41,318 nucleotides of DNA from Gammaproteobacteria bacterium (lineage in GTDB: Bacteria > Pseudomonadota > Gammaproteobacteria > Thiotrichales > Thiotrichaceae). Of this stretch, positions 17,121 to 26,729 are shown piece after piece (positions within the stretch are counted from its first letter, which is position 1; every line of letters starts with the position of its first letter). The position numbers and the translations under genes were made by a program. The DNA lies in NCBI GenBank assembly GCA_018822845.1, contig JAHJJD010000114.1, positions 1 to 41,318 of the forward strand. Direction: 5' to 3'. Under the pieces are notes generated by a model. The model was not told the DNA's origin. It made no database searches and was given only the letters and a program-made list of their open reading frames with translations.

Positions 17121-19292
17121 TTAATCCAGCGGAAAGCGTATGGTAATCATAGCCCCTCCGTCCTCATGATTGCGCGCGCCCAGATGACCGGAGTGTTCCT
17201 CAACGATCTTTTTCACAATGGCCAGCCCCAGCCCGGTGCCTTTGTGCTTGCTGGTGACGTAAGGCTCAAACAGGCGTGGCAGCAATTCTGCCGGAATGCC
17301 GGGGCCGTTGTCGTGAATGCTGAGCAGCACCTGTTCCGCCTGGGGCAGCCAGCGGGTGTCCAGGACGATGCATCCATTACTGGTATGGCTTTCCTCCAGC
17401 GCTTCCAGCGCATTCTTGATCAGGTTGACCAGTAGCTGGCGGATACGGCTGGGATCCAGCCGCAATGCTGGCAAGTGTTCATCCAGCGACAGTTTGATCG
17501 TAATCCGGGCTTCGTTCATACGATACAGCTCTGTTACTTCCTGTACCAGTGTATTCAGGTCGACCCTTTGCAAGTGTAGCGCAGGTGCGCGCGCATATTC
17601 GCTGAAAGCGTTGACCATGGTCTTGAGCGTATCGACCTGCTGGACGATGGTGTTGGTCATGCGCGTGAGGAAGCTGGCGGATTCTTCATCCAGCACCTTG
17701 CCCAGCTTGCGGTTGAGGCGTTCAGCGGAAAGCTGGATGGGCGTCAGCGGATTCTTGATTTCATGGGCAAGGCGTCTGGCCACTTCGCTCCAGGCAGCGT
17801 CGTGCTCTGCCTGTATCAGGTCGGTTACGTCGTCAAACACCAGTACGGAACCTTGCCGCCCGGATGCGTCACCGGGCAATGGCGCGCCCCGGCAGACCAG
17901 CAATAGCCGCCCTGATTCGGTGGACAGGGAAATTTCCGACTGCCATTCGCCTTCCGCGCCCATTTTCAGCAGGTGCGGTTGCACGACTTCCAGAAACGGA
18001 TGCATATCGGGCAGTTTGTCGCACAGTTCTGGCAAGGTCTGGCCAGCATGTTGCAGCAAGGGCTGCCGCAGGATATTGCTGGCGGCGCTGTTGATGCGGC
18101 GGATGACACCACTTTCATCCAGCGTGATGACGCCGGAGGAAAGGTGTTCCAGCACTACATGCAGGTAGTCGTGTTCCTGCTGCAACTGGCGGCGGGCGTG
18201 TTCGCGTTCCTGCTGTGCATCCGACAGGCGTTTGGTCATGGTGTTGAAGGAACGCGCCAGCAGGCTGAAGTCGTCGCGTTCGGAAACCGGCAGTTTCTTT
18301 TCCAGATCGCCCGCCGCCACCGCCAGGGTGCCTTCCACCAGCGTGCGTACCGGGCGGGTCAGGCGGCGCGAGAACACAAACGCAGCCCACAGCGAGAACA
18401 GCACGGTCATTACCATGACCACCAGGATGATCAGGCGGAAGGCGTTCTTGACGGCTTCCCGCTGAAAGTTGAGCAGTTTGTATTCGTTGCGCGCGGCAAT
18501 AACGCTTTTCGACAAGCTTTGCTCACGCTCGGAAACCGGGAAGCGGGCGATCAGAACGCCTGCCTGCGGGCGTTCTTCCGCCCCGTAACGCACCCGAATG
18601 GCGACCTGCACGGATAGTTGGTCATCGCCTTTCGGCTCCAGTTCCGAGTAATACTCTCGCACTTCCAGTGTCTGGAAAATGCTGCGGTCAGGCAGGTGAG
18701 GGATCAGCAATTCCGTGTCTTCCGTCGCCAGGGCCACCACATTCTGGTTTGGGTCTGTCAGGAAGACTTCCTGTGCGCCGGTTTGCAGGAAGTGATCCAG
18801 CAAGGGGGGAATGTCGGCCTGAACCTTGCCCCGCATGGCGTTGGCAAGCCGTTCCAGCTCGGCCAGATGCTGGCGGCGACGGGTCTCCAGTGCAATCTGG
18901 CTGAGTTCCACCGAGTCGTCGAGGGCGCGCTCAATGGGTACGGCGAACCAGCGGTCGATACGCTCGCCAACCAGATTGACGGAAAACAGTGAGACGAACA
19001 GGGCAGGCAGCAGGCTCAACACCAGAAACCCGGTCATTAGCCGCAGGGTAAAACGGGAACCGGCCTGACGGGTGCGCCACTGGTGGAAAACCCTGACCAG
19101 ATTGACGAAGATGACGATGCTCAGCAGCAGCAGAATGATGGCGCTGAGGTAAAGGTGCATGTCACCGTAGCGTTCGGCCTGTTGCTGGCTGAGGGTGGCC
19201 ATGTTCAGCAGTGACAGGGAGGCCAGCAGCAGCAGGAAAATCATGACTGCCGGAAGCCATTGCCAGATACGTTTGCTCAGGGGATCGGCCAC
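17121..19292 (-). CDS. ntrY: NtrY-like sensor histidine kinase
   Basis: A 723-residue inner-membrane kinase. Transmembrane segments lie at about 12-32, 46-66, 84-106 and 284-306. The large loop at 107-283 is extracytoplasmic. HAMP follows at about 307-360, PAS at about 372-480 and HisKA with H510 (EVARRLAHEIKNPLTPIQ). The HATPase end carries the N box (LLVNLIKNALEAL), DNGPGIP and GTGLGLAIVKKI. This layout is that of NtrY, the partner of NtrX, linked in other bacteria to nitrogen or redox/envelope responses. The signal here is unknown. Its start overlaps the DUF4390 gene by 16 bp, suggesting translational coupling. Confidence 0.95.
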   Translation of the reverse strand: MADPLSKRIWQWLPAVMIFLLLLASLSLLNMATLSQQQAERYGDMHLYLSAIILLLLSIVIFVNLVRVFHQWRTRQAGSRFTLRLMTGFLVLSLLPALFVSLFSVNLVGERIDRWFAVPIERALDDSVELSQIALETRRRQHLAELERLANAMRGKVQADIPPLLDHFLQTGAQEVFLTDPNQNVVALATEDTELLIPHLPDRSIFQTLEVREYYSELEPKGDDQLSVQVAIRVRYGAEERPQAGVLIARFPVSEREQSLSKSVIAARNEYKLLNFQREAVKNAFRLIILVVMVMTVLFSLWAAFVFSRRLTRPVRTLVEGTLAVAAGDLEKKLPVSERDDFSLLARSFNTMTKRLSDAQQEREHARRQLQQEHDYLHVVLEHLSSGVITLDESGVIRRINSAASNILRQPLLQHAGQTLPELCDKLPDMHPFLEVVQPHLLKMGAEGEWQSEISLSTESGRLLLVCRGAPLPGDASGRQGSVLVFDDVTDLIQAEHDAAWSEVARRLAHEIKNPLTPIQLSAERLNRKLGKVLDEESASFLTRMTNTIVQQVDTLKTMVNAFSEYARAPALHLQRVDLNTLVQEVTELYRMNEARITIKLSLDEHLPALRLDPSRIRQLLVNLIKNALEALEESHTSNGCIVLDTRWLPQAEQVLLSIHDNGPGIPAELLPRLFEPYVTSKHKGTGLGLAIVKKIVEEHSGHLGARNHEDGGAMITIRFPLD

Positions 19293-19864
19293 ATTACTCC
19301 TTCAGCTTCCAGTGAATAACGGTCGCTAAACAGCGCCTGTATCTTGAGCGGCAGATAAAGGGTTTTCGGGGTCAGTTTCGCCGACACAAAGATGGATGCA
19401 TCATTGTTATAGGCTGCTGGTGGCAGGTTGGGCAAGGGTTCATCTACCAGTGTGCCCATCCGGTTCAGGGCTGAAACCAGATTGGGGTAACTCCAGCTTT
19501 CTTTCGTGCCAGTGCGGAAAACCTGGTACTGCTTGCTGAGTGTGTGGTATTTCAGTTCGGCTTTGACGCTATACAGGCGCTTGCGGGTATTCCACCACCA
19601 GGTATTGTGCCATTCCAGCTCGAAGTTGATTTCGTTTTCCAGCGTCATGCCGTTCAATAAGCCTTCACGCAGGTAAGGTGTCAGTTGGTAGTCAAGCTTC
19701 AGGCTGCTCAGCAGGGATTGGGGGCTGTTACCGGCGTGGATGGAAAATTCACGGAAGCGTAGCCCTGTATCAGCCGCAACAGCCTGCCCTAGCAGCAAGG
19801 CCAGCATTAGTCCGGTCAATAACCGGTAAAATCCTGAAAAACGGGTAGTTGATGTCACATTCAT
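19277..19864 (-). CDS. DUF4390 domain protein, exported
   Basis: A 195-residue protein with a signal peptide (residues of about 1-31, cleavage near QAVAA-DT). The rest matches the DUF4390 pattern: N-terminal beta strands, then NEINFELEWHNTWWWNTRK and a conserved C-terminal FSDRYSLEAEGVMWPIP. Start MNVTSTTRF is fixed by a 4-bp ATGA overlap with the rsmB stop; the frame is open upstream, but that is a shadow of rsmB. DUF4390 genes commonly sit between rsmB and ntrY in beta- and gammaproteobacteria, so a role in presenting an envelope signal to NtrY is plausible but not shown. Confidence 0.88.
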   Translation of the reverse strand: MNVTSTTRFSGFYRLLTGLMLALLLGQAVAADTGLRFREFSIHAGNSPQSLLSSLKLDYQLTPYLREGLLNGMTLENEINFELEWHNTWWWNTRKRLYSVKAELKYHTLSKQYQVFRTGTKESWSYPNLVSALNRMGTLVDEPLPNLPPAAYNNDASIFVSAKLTPKTLYLPLKIQALFSDRYSLEAEGVMWPIP

Positions 19865-21168
19865 TGTTTCCCGCCCTGCTTCTCCAGCAGTGCGTAATAA
19901 AAGCCATCCATGCCTTCGCTCCCTGGCAGGATTTGTCGCCCTATGGGCAGTGCGCGTCCCCATTCTGCCGTAATCGGCAGATGCACTGCATCGTTTTGTT
20001 CTTGCAGAAAACCTTCTACCTGACGGATGTTTTCGTCCGGCAGGATCGAACAGGTCGCATACAGCAATTTGCCACCCGGTTGCAGGGTTTGCCACAGCGC
20101 ACGCAGCAAACGCGCCTGTTCCTGTTGCAGGCTTGCAATATCGCCTTCCCGCCGTAATACCTTGATGTCGGGGTGGCGGCGGATGACGCCGGTTGCGGAA
20201 CAGGGCGCATCCAGCAGTATGCGGTCGAATGCCTGGCCGTCCCACCAGCTGAGTGGTTCACCTGCGTCAGCTGCCAGTATTTTGGCGTGTAGATGCAGGC
20301 GGCGCAGGTTTTCGTGTACCCGTTGCAGGCGGGCGTCACTGTTGTCGATGGCCAGCAGTTGCAAGTCGTCAGTCATTTCCAGCAGGTGGCAGGTTTTGCC
20401 TCCCGGTGCGGCACAGGCATCCAGCACCCGCATGCCCGGCTGGCAGTCCAGCAAGCCTGCGGCGAGTTGCGCGGCAGCGTCTTGCACTGACACAGCACCT
20501 TCGGCAAAAGCCGGTAGCTGTTCGACGCCGATTGGCGCTTGCAGGTTCAATGCACTGCCCACACCTGCTACCGGGTCGGCAGGAATGGCGGAAGCCCGCA
20601 ACAATTGCCAGTAAGCCGCTGTCGTCTGGATGCGCTGGTTGACCCGCAAGGTCATCGGCGGGCGGCTATTGCTGGCTTGCAGGATGCTTTCCCAGTCGTC
20701 TGGCCAGGCACTCTGAATCCGGCTCATCAACCATTCCGGAAAGACGTAATGTGCGCTTGGTCTGGCTTCGACGCGGGCCAGAATATCGTTCTGGCTGCGG
20801 AGGAAGCTGCGCAATACGCCGTTGATCAGGTTACCTGCCCACTGTTTTTTCAGTTTTTTGGCCGCCTTGACGGTTTCGTTGACGGCTGCGTGATCTGGCG
20901 TGCGCTGGTAAATGAGCTGGTAGAGGCCAACACGTAGCAGGCATTCCACGTCCTTGTCGGCTTTTTTCAGCGGCTTGGTCAGCAGTTCATCAATGATGCC
21001 GGTCAGGCGTTCATGCCAGCGCAAGGTGCCGAAACACAGGTCGCGCAGCAGTGCCTGTTCCTGGGAGGGCAGGTTGTTGGCGGTGTAACCCTGCAAAACC
21101 TCGGTCAGGGAGTCGCCGCCATAAATGACACGTTGTAACAGGCGGGCTGCGATGGCGCGGGCGCTCAT
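19861..21168 (-). CDS. rsmB: 16S rRNA (cytosine(967)-C(5))-methyltransferase
   Basis: A 435-residue SAM-dependent enzyme that methylates C967 of 16S rRNA. An N-terminal NusB-like RNA-binding domain (about 1-140, including SYGGD-like VIYGGDSLTEVLQ and AVNETVKAAKKL) precedes the Rossmann methyltransferase. Key motifs are DACAAPGGKTCHLLE (SAM), DAPCSATGVIRRHPD and ATCSILPDEN, which carry the two catalytic cysteines. The ATG overlaps the fmt stop as ATGA. The repeat-derived fmt tail begins directly next to this start. Confidence 0.97.
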   Translation of the reverse strand: MSARAIAARLLQRVIYGGDSLTEVLQGYTANNLPSQEQALLRDLCFGTLRWHERLTGIIDELLTKPLKKADKDVECLLRVGLYQLIYQRTPDHAAVNETVKAAKKLKKQWAGNLINGVLRSFLRSQNDILARVEARPSAHYVFPEWLMSRIQSAWPDDWESILQASNSRPPMTLRVNQRIQTTAAYWQLLRASAIPADPVAGVGSALNLQAPIGVEQLPAFAEGAVSVQDAAAQLAAGLLDCQPGMRVLDACAAPGGKTCHLLEMTDDLQLLAIDNSDARLQRVHENLRRLHLHAKILAADAGEPLSWWDGQAFDRILLDAPCSATGVIRRHPDIKVLRREGDIASLQQEQARLLRALWQTLQPGGKLLYATCSILPDENIRQVEGFLQEQNDAVHLPITAEWGRALPIGRQILPGSEGMDGFYYALLEKQGGKQ

Positions 21169-22256
21169 GGGGTGTCCCCCCCCATCCCCAACCCTTCCCC
21201 CGCTAGGGGGGCAGGGAGCAGCGAGACACCCAGCAAGGAACGTCCGTTGAGGAACTGTTCTGCGCTGAGGCGTTTGCCGCCGGGCATTTGCAGGCTGAGG
21301 ATGCGTACCACGCCGTTGCCAGTGGCAATGTCGATGCCTTCCTTGCTTTCGGCGATGACGGTGCCGGGGGAGGAAGAAACCCCTCCCGCCCTCCCCTTGT
21401 CAGGGGAGGAGTTAAGGGGTACTCCGCCTTCTTGTCCCTCCCCTGACAAGGGGAGGTTAGGAGGGGTTTCTTCTACACGGGAGGCGAAAAAGCGGATGGG
21501 TTGCCCCTGATACAAACTAAATGCCGTTGGCCAGGCGTCGAAGGCGCGGATCATGCGGTCAATTTCCACCGCAGATTGCGTCCAGTCGATTTCGGCTTCA
21601 GCCTTGCTTAGTTTGTGGGCGTAAGTGGTGAATGTTTCGTCCTGTACTTCCGCTTGCAGCTTGCCTGCGCACAGCAGATCCAGCGTGTGCAGCAAGGCAG
21701 TTGCGCCATCCGCCGCGAGTTTGTCGTGAATGCTTTGCCCGCCGTCCTGCGCGGTAATCGGGCAAACCACCTTGTATAGCATGTCGCCGGTATCCAGACC
21801 CGCCGCCATTTGCATGATGGTCACGCCGGTTTCCGCATCACCGCTCTGGATGGCGCGCTGGATTGGTGCAGCCCCACGCCAGCGAGGCAGCAATGAGCCG
21901 TGGATGTTGAGGCAGCCATGGCGGGGAATATCCAGCACGGCTTGCGGCAGGATCAGGCCATAGGCCGCCACTACCATGAGGTCTGGGGCGTAGGCGCGCA
22001 GTTTCTCCTGCTCTTCGGCGGGTTTCAGGGAAACGGGTTGTTCGACCGGGATGCCTGCATCCACCGCCACCTGTTTCACCGGGCCGAACTGCAACTTGCG
22101 CCCGCGTCCGGCAGGCCGGTCAGGCTGGCAGTAGACCGCAACAAGCTGATGGCGGGAACCTAACAACGCCCGCAAGGCAGGTACGGCGAAATCGGGCGTG
22201 CCCGCGTAAATAATCCTTAGCGGAGGATCTTCCTGTACGGAATCCTGCTGGCTCAT
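21165..22256 (-). CDS. fmt: Methionyl-tRNA formyltransferase with repeat-derived insertions
   Basis: A 363-residue enzyme that formylates initiator Met-tRNA using 10-formyl-THF. The start [10 protein letters not shown] is set by a 4-bp ATGA overlap with def. The catalytic triad is present: N117/H119 in [19 protein letters not shown] and D155 in GLDTGDML. The protein is nearly 50 residues longer than E. coli Fmt. About 35 residues (262-296, starting [13 protein letters not shown]) come from a 101-bp palindromic element inserted in frame between the catalytic core and the C-terminal OB-like tRNA-binding domain. The last 20 or so ([20 protein letters not shown]) come from a second element. The core and C-terminal domain ([12 protein letters not shown]...[19 protein letters not shown]) are otherwise intact, so it is probably functional. 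Confidence 0.95.
   Translation of the reverse strand: MSQQDSVQEDPPLRIIYAGTPDFAVPALRALLGSRHQLVAVYCQPDRPAGRGRKLQFGPVKQVAVDAGIPVEQPVSLKPAEEQEKLRAYAPDLMVVAAYGLILPQAVLDIPRHGCLNIHGSLLPRWRGAAPIQRAIQSGDAETGVTIMQMAAGLDTGDMLYKVVCPITAQDGGQSIHDKLAADGATALLHTLDLLCAGKLQAEVQDETFTTYAHKLSKAEAEIDWTQSAVEIDRMIRAFDAWPTAFSLYQGQPIRFFASRVEETPPNLPLSGEGQEGGVPLNSSPDKGRAGGVSSSPGTVIAESKEGIDIATGNGVVRILSLQMPGGKRLSAEQFLNGRSLLGVSLLPAPLAGEGLGMGGDTP
21171..21230. repeat. Palindromic element forming the fmt 3' end
   Basis: 60 bp bounded by GGTGTC (21171-21176) and GACACC (21225-21230), with an inner CCCCC-gcta-GGGGG hairpin. It is GC-rich like the other elements of the window. It encodes the last 20 residues or so of Fmt and ends 2 bp from the rsmB start codon. 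Confidence 0.65.
21373..21473. repeat. 101-bp palindromic element inserted in frame in fmt
   Basis: A near-perfect inverted repeat. Arms 21373-21409 and 21437-21473 pair at 34 of 37 positions, with a 27-nt centre. The ends are GAAGAAAC/GTTTCTTC, and each arm contains its own small palindrome around CCCCTTGTCAGGGG. All of it is translated within Fmt (LPLSGEG...[10 protein letters not shown]). Confidence 0.85.
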
Positions 22257-22795
22257 CCTGCGGCGGCCTGTGCAGGTTTGCGGGCGGCACCCTTGGCGTG
22301 TTCCTTTTCCCACTTTTCCATTTTCTTGCGCACCCGCTGCTGCTTGAGGGAAGAGAGGTAATCGACGAACAGCTTGCCTTCCAGGTGATCCATCTCGTGC
22401 TGGATGCAGACGGCGAGCAGGCCGTCGGCGTCCTTTTCGTAAGTGTTGCCGTCACGGTCGATGGCACGTACCCGGATGCGTTCGGCGCGGGTCACCTTGT
22501 CGTAATAATCGGGAACGGAGAGGCAGCCTTCCTCATGCTCAACGGAACCTTCCTGCTGGATGATCTCGGGATTGATCAGGCACAGCGGTTCGTTACCCTT
22601 TTCCGCAACGTCAATGGTGATGATGCGCTGATGGATATTGGCCTGGGTGGCTGCCAGACCAATACCCTGGGCGGCGTACATGGTTTCAAACATGTCGTCT
22701 ACAATTTGGCGAATTTGCGCATCCACGGCTTCCACCGGGGCGGCTTTCTTGCGCAAACGCGGGTCTGGATGATGTAAAATGTTCAGTCGAGCCAT
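22253..22795 (-). CDS. def: Peptide deformylase
   Basis: A 180-residue metalloenzyme that removes N-formyl groups from nascent proteins. The three family motifs are intact: [15 protein letters not shown] (metal-ligand Cys) and [12 protein letters not shown] (HExxH). The start [14 protein letters not shown] is chosen by family comparison; upstream codons read across the divergent promoter region and are rejected. A lysine-rich tail ([20 protein letters not shown]) extends the C-terminus slightly. It is the first gene of the def-fmt-rsmB-DUF4390-ntrYX-trk operon, divergent from the lysM gene. Confidence 0.97.
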   Translation of the reverse strand: MARLNILHHPDPRLRKKAAPVEAVDAQIRQIVDDMFETMYAAQGIGLAATQANIHQRIITIDVAEKGNEPLCLINPEIIQQEGSVEHEEGCLSVPDYYDKVTRAERIRVRAIDRDGNTYEKDADGLLAVCIQHEMDHLEGKLFVDYLSSLKQQRVRKKMEKWEKEHAKGAARKPAQAAAG

Positions 22796-22893
22796 TAGTA
22801 AATACCGAAAATCTAAAAGTTCTGAGCGTTTTTCGAGCCATAGTTTATTATAACCCGGAACGTCCAACACATAATAACGACAAGGATACCACC

Positions 22894-24030
22894 ATGCGGG
22901 ATTCTTCATCTTTTTTCTGGAAATCTGTGCTGATCAGTACAGCTTCTGTTTTTGTACTCAACGGTTGTGGTGCAACTGCGCCCGCCAAAAACGGCCCTGA
23001 TCCTTATGACAAGTACTATGGGCAACCCAACGCACAATCAAGGGATGTAGCTGATTCGGCTTTCCAGCACGGTGATATTGTAGTCAACCCGTCTGCGCCG
23101 CGTACCTATGTCGTGCAAAAAGGCGATACCCTGTGGGGTATTGCCCGCAAGTTCCTGAATACACCCTGGTACTGGCCGGAGGTGTGGGACAAGAACCAGC
23201 GCATCCAGAATCCGCACCTGATTTACCCCGGCGATGTGCTGACGCTGGATTACGTGGATGGTGCGAGCGGCGGCAAGCTGACACCGCGCATCCGCATTGA
23301 GCGGGGTGGGCGCGAAGGCCAGCCGATTTCCAGCCTGATTCCGTTCATGGCATGGCCGCGCGTGCTGGATGAGGCAACCATCGACAATGCGCCCTACATC
23401 ATTGCTTCGCAGGATGACCATTACCTGATTACCGAAGGCGAAAGGATTTACGTGCGTAACCTGCGCAATGTGCATGAGGGTTCGCGTTGCGCCATTTTCC
23501 ACAAGAACAAACCGCTGCTGGATCCGCAAACCGGCGCATTGCTGGGTTACGAGGTCACCTATGCGGGTTATAGCAGGGTGGAACGCCCCGGCGACCCGGC
23601 TACAGCTACCGTGCTTGACCTCAAGCGCGAAGCCAAACGCGGCGACCGCTTGCTGACACCGACGGATGAAACCCGTGATATGAACATGCCGATTCAGTCG
23701 CCGAATTTCAAGGTGCGTGGCGATGTTGTTGCCCTGTTTGATGCGGAAGCTGTTAGTGGCAGCTACATGATTGCCACCATCAACAAGGGCTTGCGTGACA
23801 ATATCCGTGTTGGCCATACGCTGGGTGTTTATGCGCAAGGCAGGAATGTGAGTGACCCGTACAAGCGTGAAAAAAATCGCACGGGGGCCGTTTTGCCAGT
23901 GAATGTCGGGCTTCCACCGGAAAAAGTGGCGAACATGGTCGTCTACAAGGTGACTGACAAGGTAAGCTACGGCTTGATCCTGGATGCAACCCGCGAAACC
24001 AGAATCGGGGATAAAATCGGGAATCCGTAA
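22894..24030 (+). CDS. LysM domain lipoprotein
   Basis: A 378-residue envelope protein. The signal ends in lipobox VLNGC, giving a lipidated Cys near residue 25 with Gly at +2 (outer membrane sorting expected). The LysM module at about 70-118 ([18 protein letters not shown]...[13 protein letters not shown]) binds peptidoglycan. The long C-terminal part, rich in beta strands, is conserved in the family but has no known activity. AAGGA precedes the ATG. Such a gene regularly sits between def (divergent) and dprA in gammaproteobacteria, and the dprA start lies only 16 bp downstream. Confidence 0.93.
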   Translation: MRDSSSFFWKSVLISTASVFVLNGCGATAPAKNGPDPYDKYYGQPNAQSRDVADSAFQHGDIVVNPSAPRTYVVQKGDTLWGIARKFLNTPWYWPEVWDKNQRIQNPHLIYPGDVLTLDYVDGASGGKLTPRIRIERGGREGQPISSLIPFMAWPRVLDEATIDNAPYIIASQDDHYLITEGERIYVRNLRNVHEGSRCAIFHKNKPLLDPQTGALLGYEVTYAGYSRVERPGDPATATVLDLKREAKRGDRLLTPTDETRDMNMPIQSPNFKVRGDVVALFDAEAVSGSYMIATINKGLRDNIRVGHTLGVYAQGRNVSDPYKREKNRTGAVLPVNVGLPPEKVANMVVYKVTDKVSYGLILDATRETRIGDKIGNP

Positions 24031-24046
24031 TTTACCGAAGAGAACC

Positions 24047-25207
24047 ATGACGACAAGTTTATCTGATAAGGAAATCCGCGCTCGCCTGCATTTCTGGCGG
24101 GCCAAGGGCATCGGCCCCGGCAGCGTGCGCCGTATCGTGGAACATTTCGGCGGCGCAGCGGCGGCGCTGGGGGTTTCCGACAGTGCCTTGCTGGAAGCCG
24201 GATTGCGCAAGGAAGGCATTGCCGCCTGGCGCAGCCTGCCTGCCGACGCGGCTGACCCGGACTGGCAGTGGCTGCAAGCTTCTGACCAGCACCATATCCT
24301 TGTGCCGGAACACGAACATTACCCCGCCTTGCTAAAAAGTATCCGCACGGCTCCACCCGTACTGTTCGTGCTTGGCAATCCGGAGCTGCTCAACGACCCG
24401 CAAATTGGCATGGTAGGCAGCCGCAATCCGACCCAGGGCGGCAAGGAAAATGCCAAAGCGTTTGCTGCCCATTTCGCCGCCAATGGCTTGACTGTCACCA
24501 GTGGTCTTGCGGTCGGCATCGATGCCTACAGCCACGAGGCGGCGCTGGACGGTGGCGGTAATACCATCGCCGTGGTCGGCAATGGCCTCGACATCATTTA
24601 CCCGCTGCGCAACCGCAAGCTGGCGGAACGCATTGCTGCGCAGGGAGCCATCGTTTCCGAATTTCCCATCGGCATTCCTGCCCACCCGCAACATTTTCCA
24701 CGCCGCAACCGTATCATCAGCGGCATGAGTTTTGGCGTACTGGTGGTGGAAGCTGCCTTGCAAAGCGGTACGCTGGTCACTGCCCGGCACGCGATGGAAC
24801 AGGGGCGCGAAGTGTTCGCCATTCCCGGTTCCATCCACAACCCACTGGCACGTGGCTGTCACCATCTGATCAGGCAGGGCGCAAAATTGGTGGAAACTGC
24901 CAATGACATACTGGAAGAAATTGCCCCGCAACTGAACGTCTGGCTGCAACAGGATAAAACCGGTCAGCAACCCCAGCTTCCGATGAATCTCAACCCGCTG
25001 CCCATTGACGAACCGCTCGACCCGGAATACGCTCAAGTCCTTGCTGCGCTGGGCTATGAACCACTACCGATTGACCAGATAATCCTGAATACAGGCTTGA
25101 CCGCTGAAGCGGTTTCATCCATTCTGCTTATGCTGGAACTTCAGGGCTTGGTGACGGCTTGTGGTGGTGGGCACTACATGCGGCTGGGGCCGGGAAACGG
25201 GAATTAG
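24047..25207 (+). CDS. dprA: DNA-processing protein DprA
   Basis: A 386-residue protein that loads RecA on incoming single-stranded DNA during natural transformation. An N-terminal helical region (RARLHFWRAKGIGPGSVRRI, SAM/HhH-like) is followed by the extended Rossmann domain with GMVGSRNPTQGGKENAK, TSGLAVGIDAYSH, VVGNGLDIIYP, FPRRNRIISG and TARHAMEQGREVFAIPGSI. A C-terminal winged helix (LPIDQIILNTGLTAEAVSSI) closes it. The ATG at 24047 is selected because GAAGAG lies upstream. The smg start directly follows its TAG, so the pair is probably coupled. Confidence 0.97.
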   Translation: MTTSLSDKEIRARLHFWRAKGIGPGSVRRIVEHFGGAAAALGVSDSALLEAGLRKEGIAAWRSLPADAADPDWQWLQASDQHHILVPEHEHYPALLKSIRTAPPVLFVLGNPELLNDPQIGMVGSRNPTQGGKENAKAFAAHFAANGLTVTSGLAVGIDAYSHEAALDGGGNTIAVVGNGLDIIYPLRNRKLAERIAAQGAIVSEFPIGIPAHPQHFPRRNRIISGMSFGVLVVEAALQSGTLVTARHAMEQGREVFAIPGSIHNPLARGCHHLIRQGAKLVETANDILEEIAPQLNVWLQQDKTGQQPQLPMNLNPLPIDEPLDPEYAQVLAALGYEPLPIDQIILNTGLTAEAVSSILLMLELQGLVTACGGGHYMRLGPGNGN

Positions 25208-25681
25208 ATGAAAGAAAACACACTGGATGTCCTCTTCTACCTTTTTGATAACTATCCCGAGATGGGTGAAAACCTGCCGGAAGACCGTGCCTCCATGCAT
25301 GGCTATTTGCAGGATGCAGGCTTTTTGAATAGCGAAATTACCCGCGCATTTGACTGGCTGGAAAGTCTGGGTGATGAAGCTGCCCGTGTGGAAGTGACCT
25401 ATCGGATGTCCGCTACCCGTGTTTTTTCCCGTGAAGAACAGCACTGGCTGGATGCCAACTGTCAGGGCTACCTGATGTTCCTTGAACAGGCCGGGGTGGT
25501 TAGCCCCGAAGCCCGTGAACAGATCATTGACCGTGTACTGGAACTGAAAGACGAGGATTTCAGCCTCGACCGCCTCAAATGGGTGGTATTGATGGTGCTG
25601 ATCAACCGTCCTGAAGAGGAAAACAGCTTTTTCTGGGCGGAAGGGCTGGATATGTACGGTGGGGTTCCGGTCTTTCACTAA
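25208..25681 (+). CDS. smg: Smg family protein (DUF494)
   Basis: A 157-residue cytoplasmic protein of the Smg/DUF494 family. It begins MKENTLDVLFYLFDNY and contains LPEDRASMHGYLQDAGF and the C-terminal LDRLKWVVLMVLINRP. It is normally located next to dprA, as here, with no spacer between the dprA stop and this ATG. The molecular role is unknown; the acidic, helical composition suggests a protein-protein adaptor. Confidence 0.95.
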   Translation: MKENTLDVLFYLFDNYPEMGENLPEDRASMHGYLQDAGFLNSEITRAFDWLESLGDEAARVEVTYRMSATRVFSREEQHWLDANCQGYLMFLEQAGVVSPEAREQIIDRVLELKDEDFSLDRLKWVVLMVLINRPEEENSFFWAEGLDMYGGVPVFH

Positions 25682-25753
25682 ATCGACATTTATCCGTATC
25701 CGCTGCTTGTGGCATCATACCGCCTTTGAATTACCATCGAGCAAGGCGCTGCC

Positions 25754-26608
25754 ATGACATCCAATCCAAACTGGTTTACTGAACTGTCTGATTCCGGCAC
25801 GATTTTCGGGCTGGAGTTGACTGACGCAGGCAAAATCCACGAAGAACAAACCCCCTTCCAGAAGCTGGAAATCTACGACACCAGAACCTTCGGCAAGCTG
25901 ATGACGCTGGATGGCTGCACGATGGTCACTACCCTCGACAATTTTGTTTACCACGAAATGATGGCGCACCCGGTGCTGTTCAGCCATCCGGCACCCAGGC
26001 GTGTGTGCATCATTGGTGGTGGTGACTGCGGAACCCTGCGCGAAGTATTGAAACACTCTGAAGTCGAGTCTGCTATCCAGATCGATATTGACGAGCGCGT
26101 TACCCGCGTGAGTGAGATGTTCTTCCCGGAACTGTGCGAATCCAACCATGACCCGCGTGCTACCCTGGCGTTTGAAGATGGCATCGCCTGGATCAACAAT
26201 GCCGAACCTGGTTCCCTGGACATCCTGATCGTCGACAGCACTGACCCGGTAGGCCCCGGCGCGGTGTTGTACAGCGAGGAATTCTTCCGTGGTTGCTGGA
26301 ATGCACTGGGTGAAAATGGCTTGCTGGTTCAGCAGTCTGAATCGCCGCTGGTACACGCCGCAAAGATCATCAAACCGATGCATGACACCATGCGCAAGGC
26401 CGGTTTCAGCGACATCCAGTTGCGCCAGTTCCAGCAGGTTTGCTACCCGACCGGCTGGTGGAGTTGCACGATTGCGGCGAAAAGCGGCAAGGTAGAGTTT
26501 AGCCGCGAAGCTGCGGCACAGGAGCTGGCTTTCCCGACCCGTTACTACAATGCCGAAATCCATAAAGGCAGCGCAGCCCTGCCACAATTCCTCAAGGAAA
26601 TCCTGTAA
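25754..26608 (+). CDS. speE: Spermidine synthase (polyamine aminopropyltransferase)
   Basis: A 284-residue enzyme that transfers the aminopropyl group of decarboxylated SAM to putrescine. It shows the N-terminal beta domain (WFTELSDSGTIFGLEL, KLEIYDTRTFGKLMTLDG) and the Rossmann domain with IIGGGDCGTLREVLKH, IDIDERV, DILIVDSTDPVGPG (catalytic Asp) and CYPTGWWS. The Cys in GGGDCG replaces the Gly common elsewhere. It is preceded by a 72-bp gap and followed by a terminator, so it is probably monocistronic. speD is not present. Confidence 0.96.
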   Translation: MTSNPNWFTELSDSGTIFGLELTDAGKIHEEQTPFQKLEIYDTRTFGKLMTLDGCTMVTTLDNFVYHEMMAHPVLFSHPAPRRVCIIGGGDCGTLREVLKHSEVESAIQIDIDERVTRVSEMFFPELCESNHDPRATLAFEDGIAWINNAEPGSLDILIVDSTDPVGPGAVLYSEEFFRGCWNALGENGLLVQQSESPLVHAAKIIKPMHDTMRKAGFSDIQLRQFQQVCYPTGWWSCTIAAKSGKVEFSREAAAQELAFPTRYYNAEIHKGSAALPQFLKEIL

Positions 26609-26620
26609 GCAGGGCGTGAT

Positions 26621-26666
26621 TGATCCGGGGTGATCCAGCCCCGGATTGACCGGGTTTTCTTTTTTC
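26621..26666 (+). terminator. Rho-independent terminator after speE
   Basis: Stem ATCCGGGG/CCCCGGAT (26623-26630 and 26639-26646) with an 8-nt loop. A T-rich run (TTTTCTTTTTT) follows from 26655. It lies just downstream of the speE stop. Confidence 0.8.
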
Positions 26667-26729
26667 CAGACTATGACTGATGGGCCAGCAGTGCTAATAT
26701 GCCCGTACAGGGGCTACCTGACACGACAT

